The translations under genes were made by a program, and so were the position numbers. Below, in pieces: positions 28,785 to 35,765 of a stretch of 64,000 bases of DNA. The notes below the pieces were generated by a model that made no database searches, was not told where the DNA came from, and worked only from the letters and a program-made list of their open reading frames with translations. This DNA is from Oribacterium sp. KHPX15 (GTDB lineage Bacteria; Bacillota; Clostridia; Lachnospirales; Lachnospiraceae): NCBI RefSeq assembly GCF_900107835.1, contig NZ_FNRG01000008.1:54060-118059 (forward strand). Direction: 5' to 3'. The number at the start of each line of letters is the position of its first letter. Position 1 is the stretch's first letter.

Positions 28785-29040
28785 CGAAGAAAGTAACGGA
28801 GAAAGTAGCGGAGAAGTAGCGGAGAAAAGTAACGGTATCGGTAATCTGAATAAGACAGAAAAGCAGATAGTTACAATAATAGCTGAGAACAGCAATATAA
28901 CACAAAAAGATTTGGCAATTCAAATCGGTATGTCTGAGGGTGGAGTAAGAAAAGCCATGACAAAGCTTAAGAAAGCAGGCATTATTACACGCGAGGGCTC
29001 GACAAAAAATGGAAGCTGGAAGGTTGCGGATTCTAAATGA
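28785..29040 (+). pseudogene. 3' fragment of a winged-helix ATP-binding-type gene
   Basis: A repetitive EVTKKVTEKVAEK segment breaks at a stop; one frame over the coding continues as NKTEKQIVTIIAENSNITQK and a winged-helix pattern MSEGGVRKAMTKLKKAG. This repeat plus wHTH tail is typical of the C terminus of AlbA_2/AAA_4-type or Fic-type proteins. A frameshift lies near 28823 and the N-terminal catalytic part is absent. Confidence 0.6.
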
Positions 29041-29151
29041 AATACAAATCCTATATGGAGTAGAGTAAATGTGAAGATGGAAAGAATGGCATAATAAAAG
29101 ACTCACCATCAGCGGTGAGTCTGCACTACAGTTGAATACCTTATCTGTGGA

Positions 29152-29271
29152 GTTATCAAGGCCCCGGAGCTTGATGCGGATTCTGTTGAGCTTCTTAAGC
29201 TGTTTGGGGCTATGGATGAAAAGACCAAGCAGATTATGCTGGTTCAGATGAGGGCTGTTGCAAAGATCTGA
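29152..29271 (+). pseudogene. 3' gene fragment of unknown origin
   Basis: About 39 codons (VIKAPELDADSVELL... ending MRAVAKI-stop) look like the C-terminal helix region of a small regulator. No start or upstream homology is joined to it. It is further debris at the island's left edge. A possible 90-codon frame at 29258-29530 overlaps it and could not be assigned. Confidence 0.4.
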
Positions 29272-29567
29272 CCGATTATTTTATACTACAAATATAATGA
29301 CAACTAATCTTACCGGTGTTATCATTCGATATATAAGAGAGATAAGCGGAGCAGATAAGAGCTCCCGGAAAGGAAAAGAAAGAGACATGACAACAGTGAA
29401 TCGCAATTATTGCCTCTATAGCGAAAGTTATGAATCATCACTCCAGAGCAAATCAGAGTGGATGTTTAATTTCATGCGCTCATTTAAGGATAGGCAAATG
29501 CGAGAAAATGTTGTTTTGGCAGGACCGTGATAGACGGGATCCGAGCTTATAGATGAACATGTTTAGC

Positions 29568-29608
29568 AGCTGCTTACCTCTTAGATGAGGCAGGCAGCTT
29601 TTTCTTTT
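29568..29608 (+). terminator. Terminator before the tRNA array
   Basis: AGCTGC-TTACCTC pairs with GAGGCAG-GCAGCT and is followed by TTTTTCTTTT. It ends 12 bases before the first tRNA gene and marks the array's left border. Confidence 0.75.
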
Positions 29609-29620
29609 GTCTAAAAATAT

Positions 29621-29704
29621 GCAGAGTTGGCTCAATTGGTACAGCATCGGTCTTGAAAACCGACATTCCTCATGGATATCTGGGTTCGAATCCCAGGCTC
29701 TGCG
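29621..29704 (+). tRNA. tRNA-Ser(UGA)
   Basis: A complete cloverleaf: 7-bp acceptor (GCAGAGT/GCTCTGC), loop CTTGAAA with anticodon TGA, a long variable arm, T-loop TTCGAAT and G73. No CCA is encoded. First gene of the array. Confidence 0.95.
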
Positions 29705-29708
29705 TTAT

Positions 29709-29780
29709 AGATTCGTGGTGTAATTGGCAGCACAGCAGTCTCCAAAACTGTTAGTCCGGGTTCAAGTCCTGGCGGGTCTG
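29709..29780 (+). tRNA. tRNA-Trp(CCA)
   Basis: Acceptor AGATTCG/CGGGTCT with two G-T pairs, anticodon loop CTCCAAA (CCA), T-loop TTCAAGT and G73. No encoded CCA end. Confidence 0.95.
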
Positions 29781-29784
29781 TTTT

Positions 29785-29866
29785 GCACGAGTGGCGAAGT
29801 TGGTAGACGCACCTGATTTAGGATCAGACGCAGTGATGCATGTGGGTTCGAATCCCACCTCGTGTA
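29785..29866 (+). tRNA. tRNA-Leu(UAG)
   Basis: Acceptor GCACGAG/CTCGTGT, anticodon loop TTTAGGA (TAG), class II variable arm, T-loop TTCGAAT, A73. No encoded CCA. Confidence 0.93.
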
Positions 29867-29895
29867 CTTGGCCAAGAGCCAGAAAGGAGTCGGAA

Positions 29896-30153
29896 ATGAC
29901 ACAGAATATTCCAGCGATCGACATGGTCGCTACGGGACAGAGAATTACAGATTTAAGAGTGGCAGCCGGTATGTCTGTTAGGGATTTACAGGATGTGTTC
30001 GGTTTTGCTACTCCACAGGCGATTTACAAGTGGCAGCACGGAACTGCCATGCCAACACTGGACAATTTAGTCGTATTAGCAGCTGTTTTAGGTGTTGCTA
30101 TGGATGACATTATCGTAGTCGAAGGTGAATGGCTTTATTCACTAAGCGCATGA
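29896..30153 (+). CDS. Small XRE-type HTH protein inside the tRNA array
   Basis: This 85-residue protein lies between tRNA-Leu and tRNA-Glu. It is a single Cro/C1-type helix-turn-helix domain: TGQRITDLRVAAGMSVRDLQ, then TPQAIYKWQHGTAMPTLDNL and a closing DDIIV. The start is set by an AAAGGAGT site at 29883; a longer upstream frame would run through tRNA-Leu. Two further proteins (30864, 32567) share the domain and the DIxxTGxRI-like entry, so they are probably duplicates. It may regulate the array or a neighbour; the target is unknown. Confidence 0.85.
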   Translation: MTQNIPAIDMVATGQRITDLRVAAGMSVRDLQDVFGFATPQAIYKWQHGTAMPTLDNLVVLAAVLGVAMDDIIVVEGEWLYSLSA

Positions 30154-30192
30154 ACTGAATATAGATTAGCGGGCGTGAAATCGCCTGCGCAT

Positions 30193-30266
30193 GGTTCCAT
30201 AGTCTAAAGGGTTAGGACACTGGCCTTTCAAGCCAGAGATACCGGGTTCAAGTCCCGTTGGAATCA
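30193..30266 (+). tRNA. tRNA-Glu(UUC)
   Basis: Acceptor GGTTCCA/TGGAATC, anticodon loop CTTTCAA (TTC), T-loop TTCAAGT, A73. No encoded CCA. Confidence 0.95.
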
Positions 30267-30270
30267 GTAA

Positions 30271-30344
30271 GGCTCCTTAGTCTAATCGGCTAGGACGCCA
30301 GCCTCTCAAGCTGGAGATGTCGGGTTCAAACCCCGCAGGAGCTA
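30271..30344 (+). tRNA. tRNA-Glu(CUC)
   Basis: Acceptor GGCTCCT/AGGAGCT, anticodon loop CTCTCAA (CTC), T-loop TTCAAAC, A73; the outermost T-stem pair is mismatched. A C34 isoacceptor paired with the preceding U34 one. Confidence 0.93.
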
Positions 30345-30348
30345 TTAT

Positions 30349-30432
30349 GGGTAGGTATGCCTAGCGGCGAAGGCAGGGGTCTGTAAAACCCTGACAACAG
30401 AAACACCGTGAGTTCGAGTCTCACCCTGCCCA
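30349..30432 (+). tRNA. tRNA-Tyr(GUA)
   Basis: Acceptor GGGTAGG/CCTGCCC, anticodon loop CTGTAAA (GTA), class II variable arm, T-loop TTCGAGT, A73. No encoded CCA. Confidence 0.94.
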
Positions 30433-30436
30433 CTAC

Positions 30437-30524
30437 GTTTGCGTGACCGAGATGGCTTATGGTGCTGCACTGCTAATGCAGAGCACGGAATACTGTGCCG
30501 AAGGTTCGAATCCTTCCGCAAAAG
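30437..30524 (+). tRNA. tRNA-Ser(GCU)
   Basis: Anticodon loop CTGCTAA (GCT), long variable arm, T-loop TTCGAAT, G73. The acceptor GTTTGCG/CGCAAAA has a G1:A72 mismatch, so the very end of the stem is open or the boundary is one base off. Confidence 0.88.
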
Positions 30525-30636
30525 CTCAGTGTCATCTGATGACACTATACAGATCAAGGTTTCTAGATAATAATACAATTACAGAAACGCAAAAGAGCTG
30601 CGAAACAGCAGCGAAGTTTAAGGAGAAGAATTAAGA

Positions 30637-30768
30637 ATGTACTACGTAACTATCAACAAGCAATTTAATAACAAACAGTTCATGCAGTTCTGCAAAAATC
30701 AGAAGTGCTATGTTAGTTATGCAAATTGCAAGTTGGTGGTTGATGATCCGGGTTCCGGGAAAAGATAG
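30637..30768 (+). CDS. 43-residue ORF within the tRNA array
   Basis: A short frame with an AAGGAGAA site (30620-30627) and ATG at 30637 encodes a Lys/Asn/Gln- and Tyr-rich peptide starting MYYVTINKQFNNKQF. No homology is recognised. It is followed by a clear terminator, which supports a real transcript ending here. It could also be a remnant of a longer gene. Confidence 0.4.
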   Translation: MYYVTINKQFNNKQFMQFCKNQKCYVSYANCKLVVDDPGSGKR

Positions 30769-30809
30769 TCCGAAGAAATCCTGAGCATTAAGAATAGAGT
30801 AGTTCTGGG

Positions 30810-30838
30810 TCCACTTAACTTGCGTTAGGTGGATTTTT
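30810..30838 (+). terminator. Terminator inside the tRNA array
   Basis: TCCACTTAAC and GTTAGGTGGA form a 10-bp stem (one G-T pair) with loop TTGC and a T6 tail. It splits the array into two transcription segments. Confidence 0.88.
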
Positions 30839-30863
30839 TAATGCAAAAAGGAGAGAAAAAGAA

Positions 30864-31085
30864 ATGGATTATCCAGTAATAGATATCGAGGGAACAGGAA
30901 TAAGAATCAGGGAGCTGATCAGAGAGAGCGGACATACAGTATCTGAGGTTTCAGAATACCTTGGAGCAAGCACATCGCTTTTGTACAGGTACTTAAGAGG
31001 AGAAGTTCTTCCAAGTATAGACAGGATTGTGGCTCTTTCAGTTTATCTTGAAGTTCCTATTGATGACATAATCGCAGTTGCTTAA
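30864..31085 (+). CDS. Small XRE-type HTH protein inside the tRNA array (second)
   Basis: This 73-residue single-domain helix-turn-helix protein (GIRIRELIRESGHTVSEVSE, then YRYLRGEVLPSIDRIVALSV, ending DDIIAVA) lies between the internal terminator and tRNA-Gln. A strong AAAAAGGAGAG site precedes it. It is related to the 85-residue HTH protein at 29896, with the same length of helix pattern and the same VIDIEGTG-like start. The tRNA-Gln begins 10 bases after its stop codon, so protein and tRNAs are probably on one transcript. Confidence 0.85.
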   Translation: MDYPVIDIEGTGIRIRELIRESGHTVSEVSEYLGASTSLLYRYLRGEVLPSIDRIVALSVYLEVPIDDIIAVA

Positions 31086-31095
31086 GACTGCACAG

Positions 31096-31169
31096 TGCGG
31101 TATAGCTCAATTGGCAGAGCGCCTGACTTTGACTCAGGATTATTATAGGTTCAAGTCCTATTGCCGCAG
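31096..31169 (+). tRNA. tRNA-Gln(UUG)
   Basis: Acceptor TGCGGTA/TGCCGCA with the U1-A72 pair typical of tRNA-Gln, anticodon loop CTTTGAC (TTG), T-loop TTCAAGT, G73. Confidence 0.94.
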
Positions 31170-31174
31170 TTTAA

Positions 31175-31246
31175 GACGAAGTAGCCAAGCTGGAAAGGCT
31201 CTGGACTGCAACTCCAGGATCGTGGGTTCGAATCCCACCTTTGTCT
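31175..31246 (+). tRNA. tRNA-Cys(GCA)
   Basis: Acceptor GACGAAG/CTTTGTC, anticodon loop CTGCAAC (GCA), T-loop TTCGAAT and the U73 identity base of tRNA-Cys. Confidence 0.94.
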
Positions 31247-31250
31247 CTAA

Positions 31251-31322
31251 GGGCTCGTAGCTCAAATGGTAGAGCGAGGGATTGAAAATCCCTGTGAGGC
31301 GGTTCGATACCGTCCGTGCCCA
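31251..31322 (+). tRNA. tRNA-Phe(GAA)
   Basis: Acceptor GGGCTCG/CGTGCCC with one T:T mismatch, anticodon loop TTGAAAA (GAA), T-loop TTCGATA, A73. It could feed the T-box of pheST. Confidence 0.92.
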
Positions 31323-31326
31323 TTAT

Positions 31327-31398
31327 GCTTCCTTGGCAGAGCGGATATGCACCGGCCTTTTAAGCCGAGAGATGCGGGTTCAACCCCCGTGGGGAGCA
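31327..31398 (+). tRNA. tRNA-Lys(UUU)
   Basis: Acceptor GCTTCCT/GGGGAGC with several G-T pairs, anticodon loop CTTTTAA (TTT), T-loop TTCAACC, A73. tRNA-Lys(UUU) is the classic target of anticodon nucleases such as PrrC. Confidence 0.92.
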
Positions 31399-31402
31399 CT
31401 TC

Positions 31403-31475
31403 GCCGTTATAGCTCAACTGGAAGAGCAGCAGACTCTTAATCTGAAGGTTCAGGGTTCGATCCCCTGTAGCGGCA
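31403..31475 (+). tRNA. tRNA-Lys(CUU)
   Basis: Acceptor GCCGTTA/TAGCGGC, anticodon loop CTCTTAA (CTT), T-loop TTCGATC, A73. Confidence 0.95.
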
Positions 31476-31479
31476 CTAT

Positions 31480-31552
31480 TGCGGTATAGCTTAACTGGTA
31501 GAGCATTTGACTCTGACTCAGGAGGTTGTAAGTTCGAATCTTACTACCGCAG
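31480..31552 (+). tRNA. tRNA-Gln(CUG)
   Basis: Acceptor TGCGGTA/TACCGCA, anticodon loop CTCTGAC (CTG), T-loop TTCGAAT, G73. Its acceptor 5' arm equals that of tRNA-Gln(UUG) at 31096. Confidence 0.94.
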
Positions 31553-31556
31553 TTAT

Positions 31557-31629
31557 GGATACATAGCTCAATTGGCAGAGCGCCCGGCTGTTAACCGGGA
31601 GGTTGTGGGTTCAAGTCCCTCTGTATCCG
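31557..31629 (+). tRNA. tRNA-Asn(GUU)
   Basis: Acceptor GGATACA/TGTATCC, anticodon loop CTGTTAA (GTT), T-loop TTCAAGT, G73. Confidence 0.95.
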
Positions 31630-31632
31630 CTA

Positions 31633-31752
31633 TTCCAGGATAGCGTGGGAGGTAGAGCACCCGCTTCATACGCGGAAGGTTATGGGATCCCTCGCAGAGC
31701 TCGGAGTCGCAAGCATGGCATCCCACGGATGCCTGCTACCCGTTCTTGGGAC
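31633..31752 (+). tRNA. tRNA-Met(CAU)-like gene with disrupted 3' half
   Basis: The 5' half reads as a tRNA with anticodon loop TTCATAC (CAT). After the variable region no T-loop TTC follows; instead about 45 extra bases, including a GCATCC/GGATGC hairpin, separate it from CTTGGGA (31745-31751), which could pair with the 5' arm TTCCAGG through G-T pairs. It may be a decayed gene, a tRNA with an insertion, or only a 5' fragment. Confidence 0.5.
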
Positions 31753-31787
31753 TATTATTTAATCATTTTGATAGAGCGATTTTCTAA

Positions 31788-31803
31788 TTTATCAACCACG
31801 GGT
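31788..31803. repeat. TTATCAACCACG repeat, copy 1
   Basis: TTTATCAACCACGGGT follows the first tRNA block and lies 83 bases before the gene at 31886. Identical 12-base cores occur at 35849 and 43699. Confidence 0.75.
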
Positions 31804-31885
31804 TTATATACAATGGAATTAATCTCCAATACAATATATATGAGAAAAGGCATAAGTTTACTGATTACATGGTATAAGAAGCGAA

Positions 31886-32524
31886 ATGAATATTGAAAAA
31901 ACAGGAAAAACATGCATTGAGAAAAAGTATAAAGGTTTTGAGAAGCCGGTTGATAAGATAAAACGATGGAAACGCAATATTAGGTTTATTTTTCAGCGTG
32001 TAAAGTATGGCTATTGTGATTCCGATGTATGGAGCATTGATTACTGGTTTTTGATGGTGATGCCTGGGATGCTGAAACAATTGAAAGACACAACTCATAG
32101 CTATCCGGATTTTTGCGGAAACACTTCACATGCATTGTTTGGTACAGGTAAATCAGACGATGTTGATAATGCAGGTATGAAGAAATGGGATGACATCTTG
32201 TCGGAAATGATATTTCTTTTGAATGAATCGAATGAGGATACCTGCACTAAGAAAAACAAATATGAAGAGGATTATCATAAGGCATATCAGGAATTTAGAG
32301 AAAAATATGGGAAGCATGGACAAAAACTAAGAACAGAGGATGAAATTGCCAGGGAGAAACAAGAGGGCTTGTACAGGTTGTATCATCCAGGAGATGTGCC
32401 TGAATATAAAGAGATAGAAGACCGATATTTTGAAGAAAGTAGGAAACTTGACCAATATAGAGACGAATGCAAGGACAGAGCTATTGATATGTTTAAAGAA
32501 TGGTTTTGGGACCTTTGGGATTGA
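31886..32524 (+). CDS. Unknown 212-residue protein, phage-like
   Basis: A basic N terminus is followed by a motif SDVWSIDYWFLMVMPGMLKQL, a charged helical middle and a C-terminal FKEWFWDLWD. I recall similar SxDxW-W-MPxML proteins from phages but cannot name a family. No membrane segment is likely. It opens the gene run 31886-35028 after the first tRNA block, with the 12-base repeat in its leader. Confidence 0.6.
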   Translation: MNIEKTGKTCIEKKYKGFEKPVDKIKRWKRNIRFIFQRVKYGYCDSDVWSIDYWFLMVMPGMLKQLKDTTHSYPDFCGNTSHALFGTGKSDDVDNAGMKKWDDILSEMIFLLNESNEDTCTKKNKYEEDYHKAYQEFREKYGKHGQKLRTEDEIAREKQEGLYRLYHPGDVPEYKEIEDRYFEESRKLDQYRDECKDRAIDMFKEWFWDLWD

Positions 32525-32566
32525 TGAAAAGATTACATTCATAGTAGGCATAGAGGGAAAATATTT

Positions 32567-32923
32567 ATGGATGAAGGATATGAAAAAATTATGGAGATCA
32601 TTGAAATGAATAGATTTCGGCAGAGACTGGGACTATTGGATTACACAGCATGCTGGGAAGAACCTGACAGGGTAAAAGGACTTGACATTGAAGCTACAAA
32701 GAATAGGGTGTGCGATCTGATTAAATCAAAGGGATTAAAAGACAAGACTATTGCTGATAAATTGGGTATTACTCCACAGGCAGTTAATAAATGGCGCCAT
32801 AAAGGATCATTTTTTGTGATTGAAAACCTTTATGTTCTCAGCGGTCTCTTGGGTGTAAGTGTTGATAATCTTTTAGTCCCTGTGGCCGTAAAGAAATGGG
32901 AAGTTTTGATTGAGAAAAGATGA
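32567..32923 (+). CDS. XRE-type HTH protein
   Basis: This 118-residue protein has an N-terminal helical extension (~35 residues) and then a helix-turn-helix domain: IEATKNRVCDLIKSKGLKDK, ADKLGITPQAVNKWRHKGS and LLGVSVDNLLV. It is the longer relative of the two small HTH proteins in the tRNA array. It overlaps the next gene by four bases (ATGA), so the two are translationally coupled. Probable DNA-binding regulator; target unknown. Confidence 0.82.
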   Translation: MDEGYEKIMEIIEMNRFRQRLGLLDYTACWEEPDRVKGLDIEATKNRVCDLIKSKGLKDKTIADKLGITPQAVNKWRHKGSFFVIENLYVLSGLLGVSVDNLLVPVAVKKWEVLIEKR

Positions 32924-33684
32924 GAGATAAGAATAGAATACGGCCATTTTTAAACAAAATAGCGGAAGAATGGGAGAATCATCCGGATCTTAGATTCGGT
33001 CAATTTGTGATGGATGTGATTCCTGATCAGGATAAACTGTGGAATTGTGAAGAAAGCGAATTTTTAAGGCGTCTTGATGTTTTTGCCAATAGAGCAAGCG
33101 GCAATAAAGCAGGCACAGCAGATAATAATCGTCCTGTGATGACGAAGGATCTTAACACATTTGACAATACACCAAGAAAGATCAGATGCATAGGAAGGAA
33201 GCATGATTTTCTTGGCGATGGTAATTATTTTACTGAGGAAGAACTGGAGATTGGCAAGGAATATACTATAGTACCTCATGGCGGACGACATGATGGGATG
33301 TTCATTCACATAAAGGAGCATCCCAGGCACACAGGATACCCATATTATCTATTTGAAGAGCTTGAGCCCTATGATGAGGAAATCGGGAAGACTGCCGCGC
33401 TGCTTGGTCTTATGAAATCTCTTGACGAGGCGGAAGAATCCATAAGAGAAGGGAAACTATATTCCGAAGAAGAGGTGTGGCAGGAATTTGAAAAAGTAAT
33501 AGAAGGTAAAGATGAAGCAAGGGATCCTGCAAGAATAGAAGTATGCCTAAAAGCTATTTCAAACGTATGGAAAAAGCATCCGGATATGAGGCTTGGACAA
33601 ATCCTGCAGTACGCGCTGGGGGATTCTGATCTGTGGGATGTAAAGGATCTTGATATTAGTGAAGCACTGAAACAGATGGAATAA
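32920..33684 (+). CDS. Unknown protein with two PDLRFGQ-type repeats
   Basis: This 254-residue acidic protein contains the same ~40-residue unit twice: EEWENHPDLRFGQFVMDVI (N-terminal) and NVWKKHPDMRLGQILQYAL (C-terminal), each followed by a Leu-Trp/Asp stretch. A central part (ARKIRCIGRKHDF-like region, ~60-130) may be a small beta domain, and an AEESIREGKLYSEEEVW segment recalls antitoxin linkers. I do not know its function. It is coupled to the HTH gene before it. Confidence 0.6.
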   Translation: MRDKNRIRPFLNKIAEEWENHPDLRFGQFVMDVIPDQDKLWNCEESEFLRRLDVFANRASGNKAGTADNNRPVMTKDLNTFDNTPRKIRCIGRKHDFLGDGNYFTEEELEIGKEYTIVPHGGRHDGMFIHIKEHPRHTGYPYYLFEELEPYDEEIGKTAALLGLMKSLDEAEESIREGKLYSEEEVWQEFEKVIEGKDEARDPARIEVCLKAISNVWKKHPDMRLGQILQYALGDSDLWDVKDLDISEALKQME

Positions 33685-33700
33685 TTGGAGATTTTTTGAA

Positions 33701-34402
33701 ATGAGCAGAGTACTTGTGATTCCTGATGTGCATCTAAAGCCATGGATTTTTGATGTGGCTGATAGAGTTGATGAGAACAGCTACGACGACATCGTAATAC
33801 TCGGGGACCTGGTAGATGACTGGGGGAAAGGAAATGATTTAGACGCATATAAAGAGACGCTGGATCGTGCTGCTGAATTTGGCAAAGAGCATGATCAGTC
33901 ATTGTGGTGCTATGGTAATCACGATGTATCTTATCTTTGGGATGCCATGGAATCGGGATATTCTGTCCAGGCAAGGATAACTGCTATTGAAGGCGTTACC
34001 AGACTGGAACGTGTTCTTGGAGAACGTTATAGATTTGTCCATAAAATTGATGATGTGCTATTCAGTCATGCCGGTCTTACGGAGAGTTTTGTCTTTCAGA
34101 CGTGTGGATATCATATGAAAGAAATTGAAGATATCCTTGCAAAGATCAATCGGATGGGAAAACAGGAACTATGGAGAGATAGTTCGCCTATATGGGCAAG
34201 GCCTCAGGCTGACTTTTACAGGATGTTTAGGGATGATCTCTTGTATCAGGTAGTGGGTCATACACCCGTAGAGGAACCGCTAGATGCTTGTGGAGTGCTG
34301 ACACTGGATCTTTACTCGACTTACTCAAAAGGGGATCCTTTCGGGAATCAGAAACTTTACATCGTTGATACTTTGACGAGGAAATTCGAAGAGGCAAAGT
34401 AG
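33701..34402 (+). CDS. Calcineurin-like metallophosphoesterase 1
   Basis: This 233-residue protein has the metallophosphoesterase signature set: IPDVHLK (Asp-x-His), LGDLVDD (GD), YGNHD, FSHAGL and VGHTP, giving the dinuclear metal site. Members hydrolyse phosphomonoesters or diesters, among them nucleic-acid ends; bacterial Pnkp uses such a domain to heal RNA 2',3'-cyclic phosphates. Substrate here is unknown. It lies 16 bases after the repeat-containing gene, with an AATTGGAG site, and is followed by a second enzyme of the same class. Confidence 0.88.
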   Translation: MSRVLVIPDVHLKPWIFDVADRVDENSYDDIVILGDLVDDWGKGNDLDAYKETLDRAAEFGKEHDQSLWCYGNHDVSYLWDAMESGYSVQARITAIEGVTRLERVLGERYRFVHKIDDVLFSHAGLTESFVFQTCGYHMKEIEDILAKINRMGKQELWRDSSPIWARPQADFYRMFRDDLLYQVVGHTPVEEPLDACGVLTLDLYSTYSKGDPFGNQKLYIVDTLTRKFEEAK

Positions 34403-34413
34403 GGACTGATACG

Positions 34414-35028
34414 ATGATATATTTTACTGCAGATATGCATTTTGGACATAGGGCAATAATAACAATGCAGAACAGACCATTTGAATCTGTTGAGGAAATG
34501 GATAAAGTTCTTTTGCAGAATTATAATGCTGTTGTCCAAAAAGATGACACTGTATATATCCTTGGAGATATCTGTCATCATATGAAAATCGAAGACGCTG
34601 ATAATTTGATAAAGAAGCTGAATGGAAAGAAATATCTTATTCGAGGTAACCATGATAAGAATTATGATCCGCGGCTTTTTGCAGATATTCAGGATTTTAT
34701 GAAAATCTCTGTAGATGGGAAAGCTTTTTCTTTAATGCATTATCCGATGTTATCTTGGCCTAAAAAGGGTAGCGGAGGTTACCATCTCCATGGACATATC
34801 CATGCACGTATGGAGTACAACGAGACTAATAGGTCTGATGGACAGAGAAGATATGATGTTGGTGTAGATGCCAATAACTTTTTCCCGGTATCAGCTAAGC
34901 AGATTGTGAGTTTTTTTGAAGAACATAGTACTGACGAATTTTCTATATCTAGGAACACGTTAAATGTGATGGATGCTGCAATTTCTAATCTAAATGAAGG
35001 CAAAGTTTCAGAACGGATAGAAATTTGA
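34414..35028 (+). CDS. Calcineurin-like metallophosphoesterase 2
   Basis: This 204-residue protein is a small phage-type metallophosphoesterase: FTADMHFGH, LGDICHH, IRGNHDKN, MHYP and LHGHIHA line up with the metal ligands. The family is common in phages and island genomes, with poorly known substrates. It differs clearly in sequence from the enzyme 11 bases upstream. Possible role in trimming RNA 3' phosphates, given the neighbours (inference). Confidence 0.88.
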   Translation: MIYFTADMHFGHRAIITMQNRPFESVEEMDKVLLQNYNAVVQKDDTVYILGDICHHMKIEDADNLIKKLNGKKYLIRGNHDKNYDPRLFADIQDFMKISVDGKAFSLMHYPMLSWPKKGSGGYHLHGHIHARMEYNETNRSDGQRRYDVGVDANNFFPVSAKQIVSFFEEHSTDEFSISRNTLNVMDAAISNLNEGKVSERIEI

Positions 35029-35090
35029 TGTTTCGTGATTTTGTAAAACAAGCTTTACATTTCATATTACAGGTGCTGATTTAGGTTCAT

Positions 35091-35158
35091 AGGAAGTGCC
35101 TGTCCTATTTATTTTGATGCAAACATCAATGTAAATATGTGGTCGCTTCCTTTTTTGT
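35091..35158 (+). terminator. Terminator after metallophosphoesterase 2
   Basis: GGAAGTG-CC and GG-TCGCTTCC form an outer stem, with an inner TTTTGATG/CATCAA arm, followed by TTTTTTGTT. A 76-codon frame starting in it (35137) looks spurious. Confidence 0.65.
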
Positions 35159-35404
35159 TAAACAGATTTAGTGATGAGATAGAAAGGCAAGGTAGAAAGC
35201 TTTCAATGAAACAGATGATGATTTCTAATTTGACATTCACAACCGCGACAAAGGCGTATGGCTTTACAGCTGATACGTTTGTTATTAGTGCGCTCATTTC
35301 AGGATCATCAGAACCAACATGGGGAATAGAAAAATATATCAGGACAGATTGTAAAGTCCGATGTTAGAGGTTAATAGTGGCATCGGAATAAACTGTAGAT
35401 TTTT

Positions 35405-35436
35405 GGATCTGTCCGTGTTGGATGGATCCTTTTTTA
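35405..35436 (+). terminator. Terminator before the second tRNA group
   Basis: GGATC-TGTCC and TTGGA-TGGATCC pair, followed by TTTTTTAATACAAAAA. The tail resembles that of the terminator at 30810, also followed by array genes. Confidence 0.65.
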
Positions 35437-35448
35437 ATACAAAAATAC

Positions 35449-35520
35449 GTGGATGTGGTGCAATTGGCAGCATATCGGTCTTCCAAACCGAAGGTGCCGG
35501 ATCATAACCGGTTATCCACT
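35449..35520 (+). tRNA. tRNA-Gly(UCC) with unusual T-loop
   Basis: Acceptor GTGGATG/TATCCAC, anticodon loop CTTCCAA (TCC), T73. The T-stem GCCGG/CCGGT closes over ATCATAA rather than the near-universal TTCRANN, so the tertiary elbow contacts may be altered. Confidence 0.85.
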
Positions 35521-35606
35521 CTCAGAAGGAGAAGGCAGGCACTTCCTTACTTCTGGACAAACAAATAAATATAGCAGAAGGCCACAGGCACGGTCTTCTG
35601 CGCCAT

Positions 35607-35679
35607 GGGCCGGAAGTCGCAATGGGGTGACGCTGGTTTTGCATACCAGAGACGGCGGGTTCGATTCCCGTGCGGTCCA
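35607..35679 (+). tRNA. tRNA-Ala(UGC)
   Basis: Anticodon stem CTGGT/ACCAG with loop TTTGCAT (TGC), T-loop TTCGATT, A73. The acceptor GGGCCGG/GCGGTCC has a mismatch at the inner pair and position 8 is A rather than T. Spacing to the previous tRNA is unusually long (86 bases). Confidence 0.75.
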
Positions 35680-35765
35680 CTGAAACATCACGCCGGATAA
35701 GCATAGATAGCGATGCAGGTGACCTGTAATCATCAGAGGAGGGCGCACATCCTTCATCCGGCCTT

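Noticed and set aside
29791..29895. Longer N terminus of the 85-residue HTH protein
   Set aside because: It would translate tRNA-Leu(UAG); the ribosome site lies after the tRNA.
31603..31896. 97-codon plus-strand frame
   Set aside because: It starts within tRNA-Asn and crosses the tRNA-Met-like gene; no ribosome site.
35137..35367. 76-codon plus-strand ORF
   Set aside because: It begins inside a terminator hairpin, lacks a ribosome site and shows no family resemblance.
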